A program made the translations under genes and the position numbers. A DNA stretch of 64,000 bases from Geobacter sp. OR-1 (GTDB lineage Bacteria > Desulfobacterota > Desulfuromonadia > Geobacterales > DSM-12255): positions 124,001 through 188,000 of the forward strand of contig NZ_BAZF01000007.1 in NCBI RefSeq assembly GCF_000813145.1, in the 5' to 3' direction. Positions within the stretch are counted from its first letter, which is position 1, and each line of letters starts with the position of its first letter. The notes below the pieces were generated by a model, which ran no database searches, was not told where the DNA came from, and saw nothing but the letters and a program-made list of their open reading frames with translations. Positions 24,010 to 35,540 of this stretch are shown here, piece after piece.

Positions 24010-24636
24010 TTACCCTTTTGTTTTTTCCAGCAGAAACCAGGTAATGTCATCCTGAGGAAAATGGTTGTCTCCGTGGTAAGCGAACCCGTAATCTACCAGC
24101 CTTAAATCGCCGAACATCTTCAGCATCTCGCCGGCAAAGTCCCTTTTAAAGAGCTTGCCGGAATGGCCGCGATACATGATTTCAACCGGAGACGGATTGT
24201 AATACTCGGCAACACAGATATACCTGTTGCTGGATTGGTAGAGTATTTCATAGACCTGCTTCAGGCACTCAGGATTGATATGAATCAGCACCCCTTTGAT
24301 CAAGGAGAAGTCCCATTTCCGATCCGGCATGAATTCCAGGATCGATTGTTCATAGACCGTTATGTTCTCAAACTTCTTCAGCTCAGCAGCAGCCTGCTGA
24401 TTGATTTCAACGGCAGCAAGCTCAACATTGGGGAGCAGGGTCCGAACAGCATGCAAGTTCATGCCGATATTTGCCCCGAACTCAACCAGAGAAGCAACAC
24501 CCCCGGTCACGGGGATTATTTTTGAGAAAAACGCTACATTGCTGGCCAGCAGTTGTGCGCTTCGGTTCCTGTCTACATACTCATTACCGAAACTTCCTGC
24601 CCAGAATTCCTCCTGCTCTGTCTTGAAGCTGCTCAT
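24010..24636 (-). CDS. Pseudaminic-acid-cluster methyltransferase
   Basis: Read from ATG 24636, with AAGGAG 8 nt upstream, the protein has 208 residues. It begins with FKTEQEEFWAGSFGNEYVDR, typical of the pseudaminic acid biosynthesis-associated methylase family, and has the SAM motif I SLVEFGANIGMNLHAVRTLL. VLIHINPECLKQVYEILYQ and ICVAEYYNPSPVEIMYRGH follow. It may add an O- or N-methyl group to the sugar or its precursor. It lies between the amidotransferase gene and pseF. Confidence 0.82.
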   Translation of the reverse strand: MSSFKTEQEEFWAGSFGNEYVDRNRSAQLLASNVAFFSKIIPVTGGVASLVEFGANIGMNLHAVRTLLPNVELAAVEINQQAAAELKKFENITVYEQSILEFMPDRKWDFSLIKGVLIHINPECLKQVYEILYQSSNRYICVAEYYNPSPVEIMYRGHSGKLFKRDFAGEMLKMFGDLRLVDYGFAYHGDNHFPQDDITWFLLEKTKG

Positions 24637-24647
24637 CCATATCTCCT

Positions 24648-25343
24648 TCATCTGATTTCGTAAAGTGCCCGATACATAAGTTCCGCAGTTTTCCAGTCCT
24701 CCGGAGTGTCTATGTCCTGCGCCAGATAGCGTGGGATCGGCACAGGCACCGCATTCGAGGAGTAGAGGTGCCCTTCTGAAAGATACAGAGATGTGTTCCC
24801 CCAATAGAACTGCCCCACGTCAAAATAGGCATCGGGAAGGTCCTGGGACCGTTTTTCTGCATTCTCCGGCCATATCGGCTCTATTCTGCCGGTCTCACTT
24901 ATGCGAAGAGCTCTGTAAATTGACGAAGCAAAACTGGTAACGGAAAAAGCCGTTGCGGCACCTTGTTCCCGGAGGAGATCAAAACCTCTCCGGAGATTCT
25001 CGGTAGAGACAAATGGTGCTGTGGCATAGATACAACAGAAATAATCCGGGAGTTCATCCCTTTGCCTGAACCATTCCAGAGCATGGATCAGAACGGCATC
25101 GGTAACTGCATGGTCGTCAGCCAGTTCAGGCGGACGCATAAACGGGATTTCTGCACCGAACTTTTTTGCAACAGCCGCAATTTCATCATCATCGGTAGAA
25201 ACTACGACCCTTGAGAAAAGGCCGCTTTCAAGGGCCGCAATAATCGAATGGGCAATGATCGGCTTTCCTGCAAACTCTTTCAGATTTTTCCGGGGGATTC
25301 TCTTGCTGCCGCCACGTGCGGGAATTATTGCGTATGATTTCAT
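24648..25343 (-). CDS. pseF: Pseudaminic acid cytidylyltransferase PseF
   Basis: Activates pseudaminic acid to CMP-Pse, the donor for flagellin glycosylation. The 231-residue protein has the signature AIIPARGGSKRIPRKNLKEF at the N terminus, IAHSIIAALESGLFSRVVV and STDDDEIAAVAKKFGAEIPF, and IPRYLAQDIDTPEDWKTAEL near the end, as in the NeuA/PseF family. It overlaps pseC by 4 bp. Confidence 0.93.
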   Translation of the reverse strand: MKSYAIIPARGGSKRIPRKNLKEFAGKPIIAHSIIAALESGLFSRVVVSTDDDEIAAVAKKFGAEIPFMRPPELADDHAVTDAVLIHALEWFRQRDELPDYFCCIYATAPFVSTENLRRGFDLLREQGAATAFSVTSFASSIYRALRISETGRIEPIWPENAEKRSQDLPDAYFDVGQFYWGNTSLYLSEGHLYSSNAVPVPIPRYLAQDIDTPEDWKTAELMYRALYEIR

Positions 25344-26515
25344 GTAAAGGCAACCTTCAGTTGATTTATTACATAGTCCTGGGATGCTTCATCGAGTCCA
25401 TGGAAAATTGGAAGGGACAAGGCAGCTGCGTAGTACCGCTCCGACTCCGGGAACATCCCTTCAATAAAACCCAGATTCCGGTAGTAAGGCTGTGTATGCA
25501 CCGGTATGTAGTGAACATTGACCCCAATGCCCGCATCTCTAAGGGCTTCAAAAATTGACTTTCTGGTTAAATGCGTCCTGTTCGGATCTATGCATACCGG
25601 ATAAAGATGCAGGGCCGAAGCGGCGTCAGGGGCCTGCCACGGCAGAATCAACGGGAGACCGGCGAGTTCTTTGTTGTAACGTTGTGCGATACGGTTTCTG
25701 GAGGCCACAAACTCATCGACCCGTGCCATCTGGCTGACGCCAAGGGCAGCCTGGATATCGGTCATCCGGTAATTGAACCCCAGCTCAATTTGCTGATAAT
25801 ACCAGCCCCCGTGGCTCGCTCGGTCCATGAGTGCCGGATCGCGGGTAATCCCGTGGCTCCTCAGCCGCAAGAGCTTTTCCATGAGGTTCTTGCTGTTGGT
25901 GGCAACCATGCCACCTTCGCCGGTTGTCACTATTTTGACTGGGTGAAAACTGAATGCCGTCATCTGGGAATACCGGCAACTCCCCACTTTCACGCCTTGA
26001 TATTCGCCGCCAATGGCATGGGATGCATCCTCGATAACAGTAAAACCGTATTTACCGGCAAGTTCCCCGATCTGTTCCATTTCACACGACTGCCCGGCAA
26101 AATGAACCGGGATTACAACTTTGGGCAGACATCCCGCCTGTTCTGCCTTGACGAGTTTCTCTCGCAGCGCATCGATACTCATGTTGTACGTTCGGGGGTC
26201 GATATCCACAAAGTCGACTTTAGCGCCACAGTAAAGGGCACAGTTGGCCGATGCGACAAACGTATTTGGTGAGGTCCACAAGGTATCGCCAGCCCCTAAT
26301 CCGGCTGCGAGACAGGCAATATGAAGTGCCGACGTGGCGCTGTTCACCGCAACGCCATATTGCGCACCGCAATAGTCGGAGACTACTCTCTCAAACCGCT
26401 CTACTGCCGGCCCTTGGGTCAGCCAGTCAGAGCGCAGTGTCTCGACAACAGCCTGGATATCCTCTTCTGATATGGTTTGGCGGCCGTACGGTATATATCG
26501 CTCAGGCTGGGTCAT
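25340..26515 (-). CDS. pseC: UDP-4-amino-4,6-dideoxy-N-acetyl-altrosamine transaminase PseC
   Basis: PLP-dependent aminotransferase that adds the 4-amino group to the keto sugar made by PseB. The 391-residue protein has PYGRQTISEEDIQAVVETLR, AVNSATSALHIACLAAGLGA, VIEDASHAIGGEYQGVKVG and the PLP lysine in FSFHPVKIVTTGEGGMVAT (about residue 188). It is a DegT/DnrJ-type enzyme; the order pseB-pseC supports PseC. It starts directly after the pseB stop. Confidence 0.94.
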   Translation of the reverse strand: MTQPERYIPYGRQTISEEDIQAVVETLRSDWLTQGPAVERFERVVSDYCGAQYGVAVNSATSALHIACLAAGLGAGDTLWTSPNTFVASANCALYCGAKVDFVDIDPRTYNMSIDALREKLVKAEQAGCLPKVVIPVHFAGQSCEMEQIGELAGKYGFTVIEDASHAIGGEYQGVKVGSCRYSQMTAFSFHPVKIVTTGEGGMVATNSKNLMEKLLRLRSHGITRDPALMDRASHGGWYYQQIELGFNYRMTDIQAALGVSQMARVDEFVASRNRIAQRYNKELAGLPLILPWQAPDAASALHLYPVCIDPNRTHLTRKSIFEALRDAGIGVNVHYIPVHTQPYYRNLGFIEGMFPESERYYAAALSLPIFHGLDEASQDYVINQLKVAFT

Positions 26516-29458
<2,943 letters not shown>

Positions 29459-29472
<14 letters not shown>

Positions 29473-30061
29473 TACGCTCCCTCCTGGAAAGTTCCAGAAG
29501 CGCCGCAAGCAAGTTTTCCGCAAACGGCGTCAGTTCATACAACAGGATATCAGCGGCATGGATCATATCATTGCCGGCAATCGCCTCGTTCAGCACGGTA
29601 AGCTCATGCACGATCCCTTCGCCCAGCTCCTCGAAGCGGCTCACTTTACCCTGGAAATCCGCGTTGGAAACCAGCCCTCGGATCGTCTGCACGATTTCGG
29701 TAAATACGGTGACAATAATATTGAACCGCTCCCAGGTATCGTCGTCGTAATGGCTGTAAAATTCTTCAGCCACCGTCTGCATCACCGGAACGACCTTTTC
29801 TATAAAGTGTTCCATAATGCCGACAACCTGCAAGAGATACTGCTCGGCAGTCTGGAACACCGCCTCGACAGCGCGGATGTCGTCCAGCATCTCAACCAGC
29901 CGCTCGCGGCTGGAATCCGGCAAATCCTCGTCATTTACCTTCAGATGGCTGAAATAGACCTGGAAATCTCTCATGGTCTCGTCTATGCGAGCAAACATCT
30001 CATCGATCCCGGCAGGAGTATTGGGAACGTCAAACTCAACTGTGGATATCCTCACATGCAT
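29459..30061 (-). CDS. Helical protein of unknown function coupled to maf
   Basis: Read from ATG 30061 (GGGGAATCGAG before it), since an upstream start would lie in the terminator at 30111-30140. The 200-residue protein has no signal peptide or membrane span. It seems almost wholly alpha-helical and acidic, for example DEMFARIDETMRDFQVYFSH, ERLVEMLDDIRAVEAVFQTA and LTVLNEAIAGNDMIHAADIL. It overlaps maf by 14 bp, so the two are made together, which suggests a partner or chaperone role in flagellin glycosylation. I do not recognise the family. Confidence 0.75.
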
Positions 30062-30110
30062 CTCGATTCCCCTGGAGCCTTTATTTCTCCGGACATGCCG
30101 GCGTTCTAAC

Positions 30111-30140
30111 AAAAAAGCGGCTTGTTACTGCAGCCGCTTT
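30111..30140 (-). terminator. Intrinsic terminator of the flagellin operon
   Basis: On the minus strand AAAGCGGCT, a 9-nt loop and AGCCGCTTT are followed by TTT (T6 in all with the stem end). It lies 24 bp after the flaF stop and before the maf/Pse transcript, so it separates fliC-flbT-flaF from the glycosylation genes. Confidence 0.82.
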
Positions 30141-30163
30141 ACATGCGATGCAGACACAAACAG

Positions 30164-30595
30164 TCATGCTGAAACCACGAGTTCCCCCGGATTTACTGCC
30201 TGGTCTTGCGCGTCATCCTGCTTTGTCTTTTGCATCAAACCAGCGGCCAGATTCTGATTGATGCTTATAACAACATTAAGCAACTCTGGAGCTGGGTTCA
30301 TCAGCACATCAATCAACCTGCTGTCGACAAAAACGCTGAGGCTCAGGATGTTCTCCCGGATCTCCCTTGGCAGCGGATTATCCGGCGAAGAGAGTTCACC
30401 TTGAAAAAAGCTCCAGATTCTCTGATTAAATGTAACAGCCTGGTCCAAAAGAGCTTCAAACCCTTCCTGCCCCCATTTTTCCTGGCATTCACGCAGCATA
30501 TTGGCAGCACGGTTCAGTACCGCGGCCTCAAGGTCCCTGCCGCTCAAACCTTCTTTTTGCATTGCCATATAGGCATTAACTCCGGCCTGTTGCAT
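30164..30595 (-). CDS. flaF: Flagellar biosynthesis regulator FlaF
   Basis: A 143-residue protein matching FlaF, first known from alphaproteobacteria, where it is needed for flagellin synthesis or secretion and works with FlbT. It has VNAYMAMQKEGLSGRDLEAA, AVTFNQRIWSFFQGELSSPD and NPLPREIRENILSLSVFVD, all family hallmarks. It overlaps flbT by 20 bp and ends the flagellin operon. Confidence 0.88.
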   Translation of the reverse strand: MQQAGVNAYMAMQKEGLSGRDLEAAVLNRAANMLRECQEKWGQEGFEALLDQAVTFNQRIWSFFQGELSSPDNPLPREIRENILSLSVFVDSRLIDVLMNPAPELLNVVISINQNLAAGLMQKTKQDDAQDQAVNPGELVVSA

Positions 30596-30974
30596 GTCTT
30601 ATCAACTCCTCTTCATAGGCGATCATCTTCTTCGCCGTCTTAAGCGCCTTGTAATACTCTGATGAAATAATATGTTCGTTCATCTGATCGACATAAGGGA
30701 TCATGGTTTTAACGGCATCAGTCAATTCCCTGACATTTTCCCAGTATGCTTTGTGGTACCGTGTCAAATTTTTCTCGTCAATGTACATGAGCTGCACGAT
30801 GAAATAGATCCGCTTACAGGGTGAGGTAGCATCCTCCTCCCTGATGATGTCTTTTTCGCGCAAAATCAGGACATTATTCTCGATAGTAAAAGAGGAGCTG
30901 CTGCTACCATTGGTAACAACAGCTCCTCCGAGAATCAGTCTTTCGTGGGGTTTTAAGGTAATTTTCAGTGGCAT
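30576..30974 (-). CDS. flbT: Flagellin mRNA regulator FlbT
   Basis: FlbT binds the 5' leader of flagellin mRNA in Caulobacter and limits its translation or stability. Read from ATG 30974 the protein has 132 residues. It begins MPLKITLKPHERLILGGAVV and has NNVLILREKDIIREEDATSP and IYFIVQLMYIDEKNLTRYHK, which fit the family. No strong ribosome-binding site is visible. It lies in the operon of the flagellin it would regulate, and that flagellin has a long structured leader. Confidence 0.9.
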   Translation of the reverse strand: MPLKITLKPHERLILGGAVVTNGSSSSSFTIENNVLILREKDIIREEDATSPCKRIYFIVQLMYIDEKNLTRYHKAYWENVRELTDAVKTMIPYVDQMNEHIISSEYYKALKTAKKMIAYEEELIRHATGRS

Positions 30975-31010
30975 GCGGCTATAAGTGCAAGCTACATGCC
31001 GGAGCAAACT

Positions 31011-31709
31011 TTAAACTGACTTCAGGTATCCCCCGCCACCTGATGTCAACGGCACAGCTCCCTGCTGCAAGGCCGCCCCGACTGTCGAGCTCAGAGATAT
31101 GGCAGCGCTTGGCGAGATCGGAAGCTGCGGGAGCGATGCAGCCAGAGTTTGCCTCCGGTCGCTCACTGTCTTTTGCGCAGCATCAAGAGTGTTAATGGTC
31201 GAAATTATCTGCGCATCGGTTGCGTCGTTGGTGGGCTGATCGGCAAGAGCCGGGATCTGCATACCGGAGAACAGATCACTCCATATTTTCTGGGCTTGCA
31301 GAGACTGCGCTGTAATTTCAGGAGGGTAGGTAAGTGCCTCTATCTGCTTCCGGATCTCATTGAAGCTCATCAGGAGCTTGATCCGCTCCTCGCTCCCCTG
31401 AAGGAAAGGTGGATAGTTCTTGATAATCGCGTTAAGAGACTGTTTCATGGCGTCGATCTGCTTGCTTGCCTGATCGAGCGCCCTCACTCCTCTGGCCGCC
31501 GTGCTGTTGACAGACTGCTCCGCCTGGATTCTCCCAGTCTGTGCCGCAATAGTCACACTGGTAGCTTCCACCGCTGGTTGCTGGCGCTGCATTGCCGTAC
31601 TGGTTCTGGTTCCGGCCTCAGTCTGCGAATCGGGTGTCGTCGGTGTAGGTCTGATGCTGTTCCCCATTGCCAATACAGCCTGATCATTTGATGGTGGTTG
31701 TATTGTCAT
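31011..31709 (-). CDS. Protein of unknown function between fliC and flbT
   Basis: A 232-residue protein with a good ribosome-binding site (AAGGAG, 8 nt upstream). The N-terminal 75 residues are Thr/Gln/Ala-rich and probably disordered. The middle has helical segments (ALDQASKQIDAMKQSLNAII, RIKLLMSFNEIRKQIEALTY, SAQKIWSDLF-like). The end is Ser/Gly-rich. No signal peptide or membrane span. The position behind fliC is where FlaG, FliD or FliS often lie, but I cannot match it to any. It may be a filament-associated or chaperone protein. Confidence 0.7.
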   Translation of the reverse strand: MTIQPPSNDQAVLAMGNSIRPTPTTPDSQTEAGTRTSTAMQRQQPAVEATSVTIAAQTGRIQAEQSVNSTAARGVRALDQASKQIDAMKQSLNAIIKNYPPFLQGSEERIKLLMSFNEIRKQIEALTYPPEITAQSLQAQKIWSDLFSGMQIPALADQPTNDATDAQIISTINTLDAAQKTVSDRRQTLAASLPQLPISPSAAISLSSTVGAALQQGAVPLTSGGGGYLKSV

Positions 31710-31731
31710 GGTTCAATTCTCCTTTTCGGAA

Positions 31732-31789
31732 AGCACCTGGGAGCGGTTCAGTGGCGGGGCGGGGGCGTTCTGCCCCCGCCCCTGGTGCT
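31732..31789 (-). terminator. Strong stem-loop just after fliC
   Basis: GGGGCGGGGGC and GCCCCCGCCCC form an 11-bp GC stem with a 5-nt loop (31756-31782), inside an outer AGCACC/GGTGCT pair. No U-run follows on the minus strand, so it is more likely a 3'-end stabiliser or partial terminator that keeps fliC mRNA above the level of the downstream genes than a full stop. Confidence 0.6.
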
Positions 31790-31804
31790 TATCCGGTCAG
31801 GTTG

Positions 31805-33592
31805 TTAGAACAGTCTCAGGACCGACTGGGCTGCCTGAGAAGCCATGCTCAGGGAGGTTGTACCCAGCTGTTGCCTGGTCTGCAGCATCAGCATGTTAGC
31901 CCCTTCCTCGTTCATGTCTGCCAGGGTCAGGTTGTCGGCGCCCTTGAGCAGTGTATTTACCATACCGTCGGTGAAGTCCTGACGGATGGTGACGACGCTC
32001 AGGTTGGATGCCAGGTTGGCAGACTGGGTTCTAAGGGTTGACAGGGCGGAGTCGAGCTGGTTGACTGCCGTGTCGATACCGGTCTCAGAATCCCAGCCAC
32101 CGGCTACCGTTGTAGTAACGTTGTACGAAAGCGCTGCTGAGCCGCTATTCATAACGCCTGCTGCCACGGTTAAAACGCCGCCGGTTGATACACTGTACTG
32201 GCCGCTGGTAAGGGCTGCGCCACCCAACGATACGCCAGATACTGACATCGTCGAGGCATTCCAGTTATTGATGGTAACGGATGTTGCCCCGCCAAAAACC
32301 AATGCCCCGCCAGCGGTGAAGCCGGTATTGTAGGCATAGGTCACGGTTGCTGACGGCGGCACGATGCCGGCGCCAAACACGATGGAATCGCCGCTCACGC
32401 TCCAGCCTGATGCCTGCGACATGTAGTTGCCATCGATATAGACGGCAAGGCCATTCACACTATTGCCGGAAACCGCGCTTCCCGACGGTCCGGTCCAGGA
32501 CTGTCCGGATAGCACGCTGAGACCGGAACCGATATCGCCGGTTTTCAGATCAAATACATTGTTCACCGGATTGGTGACAGCGGCACCGCTGGAGGTCCGT
32601 TGATTAATGGTTACGTCGAGGCTTATGACGAGGCCTGTCGTGTTAAACCCGGCCAGCGCAGCAAGACCGGTAATGCCCGTGTTCAGCGTCATGGTATACT
32701 GGCCGGCAACAGCCTCCGATGTTCCGGAGAAAGTACCGCCGGTAAAGAGCGTACTCACATCCACGCCATTGGCATAAATCTTGTTGACCGTGATTGCACC
32801 GGAGTACAGTGGGTTACCCGAGTTTGCACCCGAGATCCCGGTCAAGCTGAAGACAAACGCTGTGCCAGTAGCAACACCAGTACCGGTGCCGCCACCGCCG
32901 CTGACAGTATTAGCAGACGCAATGGTCGTATTGCCAGCAGCCAGAGGCACGCCGAGGAAGTTCGTACCGGTTGCGACGCCCGTAAACGAGGTCGTGTTCA
33001 GCGTACCGGTATGGATGGCCACGGCTGCCGTTGCCGAGATGGTGGTGGAACCGGACACTGTCGCGGAACTAGCGATCGTGACGGCAGTGATACCAAGACC
33101 AGTGGATGTTGCGCTGAAGCCGCTGATGGTCAGGGCGGAACCGCCGCTCTCATTGAAGAGGACGTTGAGCGAATCGCCGGTCAGGAAGTTCTTGCCTTTG
33201 TAGCCGGAATCGCTGGCAAGCTGGGAAATCTGGGTCAGAACGGTGTTGAACTGGCCGGCAAGTGAGTTCCGGTTCGTGGTGTCGGCCGAACGGGCTGCCT
33301 GGGTAAGACCTTTGGCAGCTTCAATCAGAGCGGTAATACCGGTAATCCCCTTGTTGGCGGCCTGTACGCCCTGAACGGCCTCGGTCATACCGTCTTTACG
33401 GACGGAGAGGTCGGCAGCGCGCTGGGTGTGTGCCTGGGCCGCAAAGAAGTTGGTCGGGTTGTCGAGTGCGCTGTTGACTTTTTTACCGGAAGAGAGTCTT
33501 TCCTGGGTTCTGTCGAGAAGCTTGGTGGTGCCTTGAAGGGAGATGAGGTTGGACCGCATGCCTGCGGTCAAGGAAATATCGTTGAGTGCCAT
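31805..33592 (-). CDS. fliC: Flagellin FliC with enlarged central region
   Basis: Filament subunit, exported by the flagellar type III system. The 595-residue protein has the conserved flagellin N terminus (SLQGTTKLLDRTQERLSSGK, VNSALDNPTNFFAAQAHTQR; residues 1-150) and C terminus (LNMEE-like region with ANMLMLQTRQQLGTTSLSMA and ending VLRLF). About residues 150-500 are a Ser/Thr/Gly-rich, beta-type variable region, longer than in many flagellins, with abundant Ser/Thr for O-glycosylation by the Pse/Maf genes. AAGGAG precedes the ATG. A sigma-28 promoter lies 170-195 bp upstream. Confidence 0.95.
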   Translation of the reverse strand: MALNDISLTAGMRSNLISLQGTTKLLDRTQERLSSGKKVNSALDNPTNFFAAQAHTQRAADLSVRKDGMTEAVQGVQAANKGITGITALIEAAKGLTQAARSADTTNRNSLAGQFNTVLTQISQLASDSGYKGKNFLTGDSLNVLFNESGGSALTISGFSATSTGLGITAVTIASSATVSGSTTISATAAVAIHTGTLNTTSFTGVATGTNFLGVPLAAGNTTIASANTVSGGGGTGTGVATGTAFVFSLTGISGANSGNPLYSGAITVNKIYANGVDVSTLFTGGTFSGTSEAVAGQYTMTLNTGITGLAALAGFNTTGLVISLDVTINQRTSSGAAVTNPVNNVFDLKTGDIGSGLSVLSGQSWTGPSGSAVSGNSVNGLAVYIDGNYMSQASGWSVSGDSIVFGAGIVPPSATVTYAYNTGFTAGGALVFGGATSVTINNWNASTMSVSGVSLGGAALTSGQYSVSTGGVLTVAAGVMNSGSAALSYNVTTTVAGGWDSETGIDTAVNQLDSALSTLRTQSANLASNLSVVTIRQDFTDGMVNTLLKGADNLTLADMNEEGANMLMLQTRQQLGTTSLSMASQAAQSVLRLF

Positions 33593-33618
33593 GAGTACTG
33601 CTCCTTTCTGGATTAGCT

Positions 33619-33658
33619 CCGGCTATTCTAGCCGGGCTTTGGTGGCCTTTTCTAGGCC
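33619..33658 (-). promoter_or_regulatory. Two hairpins in the fliC 5' leader
   Basis: The leader of about 155 nt between the sigma-28 promoter and the fliC ATG contains CCGGCTA-GAA-TAGCCGG (33619-33635) and GGCCT-AGAAA-AGGCC (33644-33658). They lie about 25-65 nt before the start codon. Given flbT in the same operon, they are candidate binding or decay-control structures for flagellin mRNA. Confidence 0.5.
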
Positions 33659-33759
33659 TGTGTACATGACCAGAGTGCAACAATTTTAACTACTTTGTAA
33701 ATTCACCTCCTTCTTTTTGTTAGACTTCTCTGGACCACGTTTATATAGCGTTGGGTACT

Positions 33760-33787
33760 ATATCGGCTGTCTCTTGAGAAAACTTTA
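33760..33787 (-). promoter_or_regulatory. Sigma-28 (FliA) promoter of fliC
   Basis: On the minus strand TAAAGTTT (33780-33787), a 12-bp spacer and GCCGATAT (33760-33767) match the flagellar sigma-28 consensus closely. FliA is encoded at 45912-46664. Confidence 0.85.
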
Positions 33788-33826
33788 GTCCTTTTTTCTT
33801 ATAATAGATTTATTTTCTATTTATAC

Positions 33827-33854
33827 TTGCAAAGTGCGATTATCGTACTATGAT
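33827..33854 (+). promoter_or_regulatory. Candidate sigma-70 promoter of the PilZ gene
   Basis: TTGCAA (33827-33832), a 16-bp spacer and TATGAT (33849-33854) lie 80 bp before the PilZ gene start, divergent from the fliC promoter. Confidence 0.45.
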
Positions 33855-33934
33855 AACTCCCGTTAGCGCTTGCTGCAGGCCATTATAAACTTTCGAGTCA
33901 TTTTTATGAACAATACGCCAAAGGTGTCATTACA

Positions 33935-34717
33935 TTGACTGAAAGCCCCGGACCATACAGTGTCTATCTGAGGCCACAGCACCAGGTCAGGGTTGGATTC
34001 CACCTGGCGGACAATAATGTCATCGACCTCAACGCTGTCATCATATCCATCAATGATGACATTCTCCACCTGGAGACATTCGGCAGCAGCACCGTCCAAC
34101 TTTCCCAGGTATCGGCAGGCGCGCCGGCAATAATACTGAGCAGTGAAAACTGGGCCTTCTGCCGCTGCCAAGGGGTCTTTGACACCACCGTCGGCAGAGA
34201 CTTCACGATAAGGCTCCATGGGGAACCTGAGATTCAGCAGCGGCGAGAACATTTCAGGATGGATGTCTTCATCCCCATCTGCTATTCATTGCCCGATGAC
34301 CAGCAGATCAGCAGCGTGGAAGGTATATGGAAGGCCCGCCGCATGATGTGCGAGTTCACCGATCTGCCCAAAGCCGTTCCTTATCAAGAGAGTGTAAAAA
34401 TCCTCAATTGGGACGGCGGCCCGGATATCGAGCCAACCAGGGTTAATCTCAGCGGCGGAGGACTCAGGATTAAGGCTCCGGAGCAGTACTCCCCAGGTGC
34501 CTATCTGAATATGAACCTGTTTCTGCCGATGGCATCGATCAAGGTGATCGACGCGGTCGTGTCGATTATCCGCTCGACCGAAATACGGTTGAACCTTGAC
34601 AACCGTCCGGCATTTACAACCGCGATGAAATTCGTCTTTCTTGCCGAACGAGACCGTGAGAGCATCATCAACTATATTTTCAACGAGCAACGCAATGCCC
34701 TTCGCGCCCAGCTCTAA
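33935..34717 (+). CDS. PilZ-domain c-di-GMP-binding protein
   Basis: A 260-residue cytoplasmic protein, of YcgR-like layout. The N-terminal half (to about residue 95) is a beta-rich PilZN-like region. The PilZ domain follows with both c-di-GMP motifs intact: RREHFRMDVFIPI (RxxxR, about residue 107) and RVNLSGGGLRIKAPE (N-x-S-x-x-G, about residue 175). It probably starts at TTG 33935, with AAGGTG upstream; no in-frame ATG fits. Lying between fliC and motB, it is a good candidate for slowing or steering the motor in response to c-di-GMP. Confidence 0.85.
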   Translation: MTESPGPYSVYLRPQHQVRVGFHLADNNVIDLNAVIISINDDILHLETFGSSTVQLSQVSAGAPAIILSSENWAFCRCQGVFDTTVGRDFTIRLHGEPEIQQRREHFRMDVFIPICYSLPDDQQISSVEGIWKARRMMCEFTDLPKAVPYQESVKILNWDGGPDIEPTRVNLSGGGLRIKAPEQYSPGAYLNMNLFLPMASIKVIDAVVSIIRSTEIRLNLDNRPAFTTAMKFVFLAERDRESIINYIFNEQRNALRAQL

Positions 34718-34742
34718 CGGCGATACAAGCCCCTTGGCAAAA

Positions 34743-35531
34743 TCAAGGCTCCATAGTTTCACTGCCCCCTGAAAGCAGCACAATATCCACCCGGCGGTTT
34801 TTTGCTCTCCCCTCCGCAGTTGCGTTGTCAGCCACAGACCTGAACTCTCCGTACCCGGCAGCGGACAACCTTTCCGGCTCGTAGCCGTATGCCTCGATCA
34901 GGTATTGGACTATGTTCGTCGCCCTGCTGGTCGATAACTCCCAGTTAGAGCGGAATTTGCCGGAACTTATCGGCACATTGTCCGTGTGCCCCTCGACACG
35001 ATACGGATTCGTGTAGTGGCTAAGGGATTCGGCAATCATTGCCAGCAACTCCATGGAGTCTTTTTTGACGATGTCGCTTCCGGAATTGAAGAAGCCGGCC
35101 TCTTTCAGGCTTATCGTCAGCCCCCGTTTCCCGATGGAAAGACTTACCTTGTCCTGCGCCCCTTTTTTCAGGAGATATGCCTCTATGGACGTCTTGATTG
35201 CCAGTAGATCCTGCTCCTGGGCATGGACGCGCCCTTTGGCGATATCTTTGGCCTGCTTTCTGGCCGGAGGGGGCATGACCTTTGGTTTAATGGTGGGAAT
35301 AATACTGATATTGCCTGCATCTATAACGGCGGGCTTGCCGCCCAGAGAGGCCGTACTGTAACCGAATGATTCGCGAATCGAGGCTACAATCTCTTCCACC
35401 TTTTTCTTGTCGGTCTGCGACATCGCATACAAGGTCGTAAAAACCGCAAACAAAAGGGTGATGAAGTCGGCGTACGATACCAGCCATCGCTCATGGTTCG
35501 GTTCTTTTTCGTGTTTTTTCTTTCTGGCCAT
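34743..35531 (-). CDS. motB: Flagellar stator protein MotB
   Basis: Peptidoglycan-anchored stator subunit. The 262-residue protein has a basic N terminus, one membrane span with the proton-binding Asp in WLVSYADFITLLFAVFTTLY (about residue 22), a plug/linker and a C-terminal OmpA-type domain: HYTNPYRVEGHTDNVPISSG, WELSTSRATNIVQYLIEAYG and AEGRAKNRRVDIVLL. It is 9 bp after motA. Confidence 0.96.
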   Translation of the reverse strand: MARKKKHEKEPNHERWLVSYADFITLLFAVFTTLYAMSQTDKKKVEEIVASIRESFGYSTASLGGKPAVIDAGNISIIPTIKPKVMPPPARKQAKDIAKGRVHAQEQDLLAIKTSIEAYLLKKGAQDKVSLSIGKRGLTISLKEAGFFNSGSDIVKKDSMELLAMIAESLSHYTNPYRVEGHTDNVPISSGKFRSNWELSTSRATNIVQYLIEAYGYEPERLSAAGYGEFRSVADNATAEGRAKNRRVDIVLLSGGSETMEP

Positions 35532-35540
35532 GGAGGGTCG

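Noticed and set aside
33660-33720. Sigma-54 promoter for fliC near GTTGCACTC on the minus strand
   Set aside because: No TGG element lies at the required -24 spacing; the sigma-28 site at 33760-33787 is a far better match.
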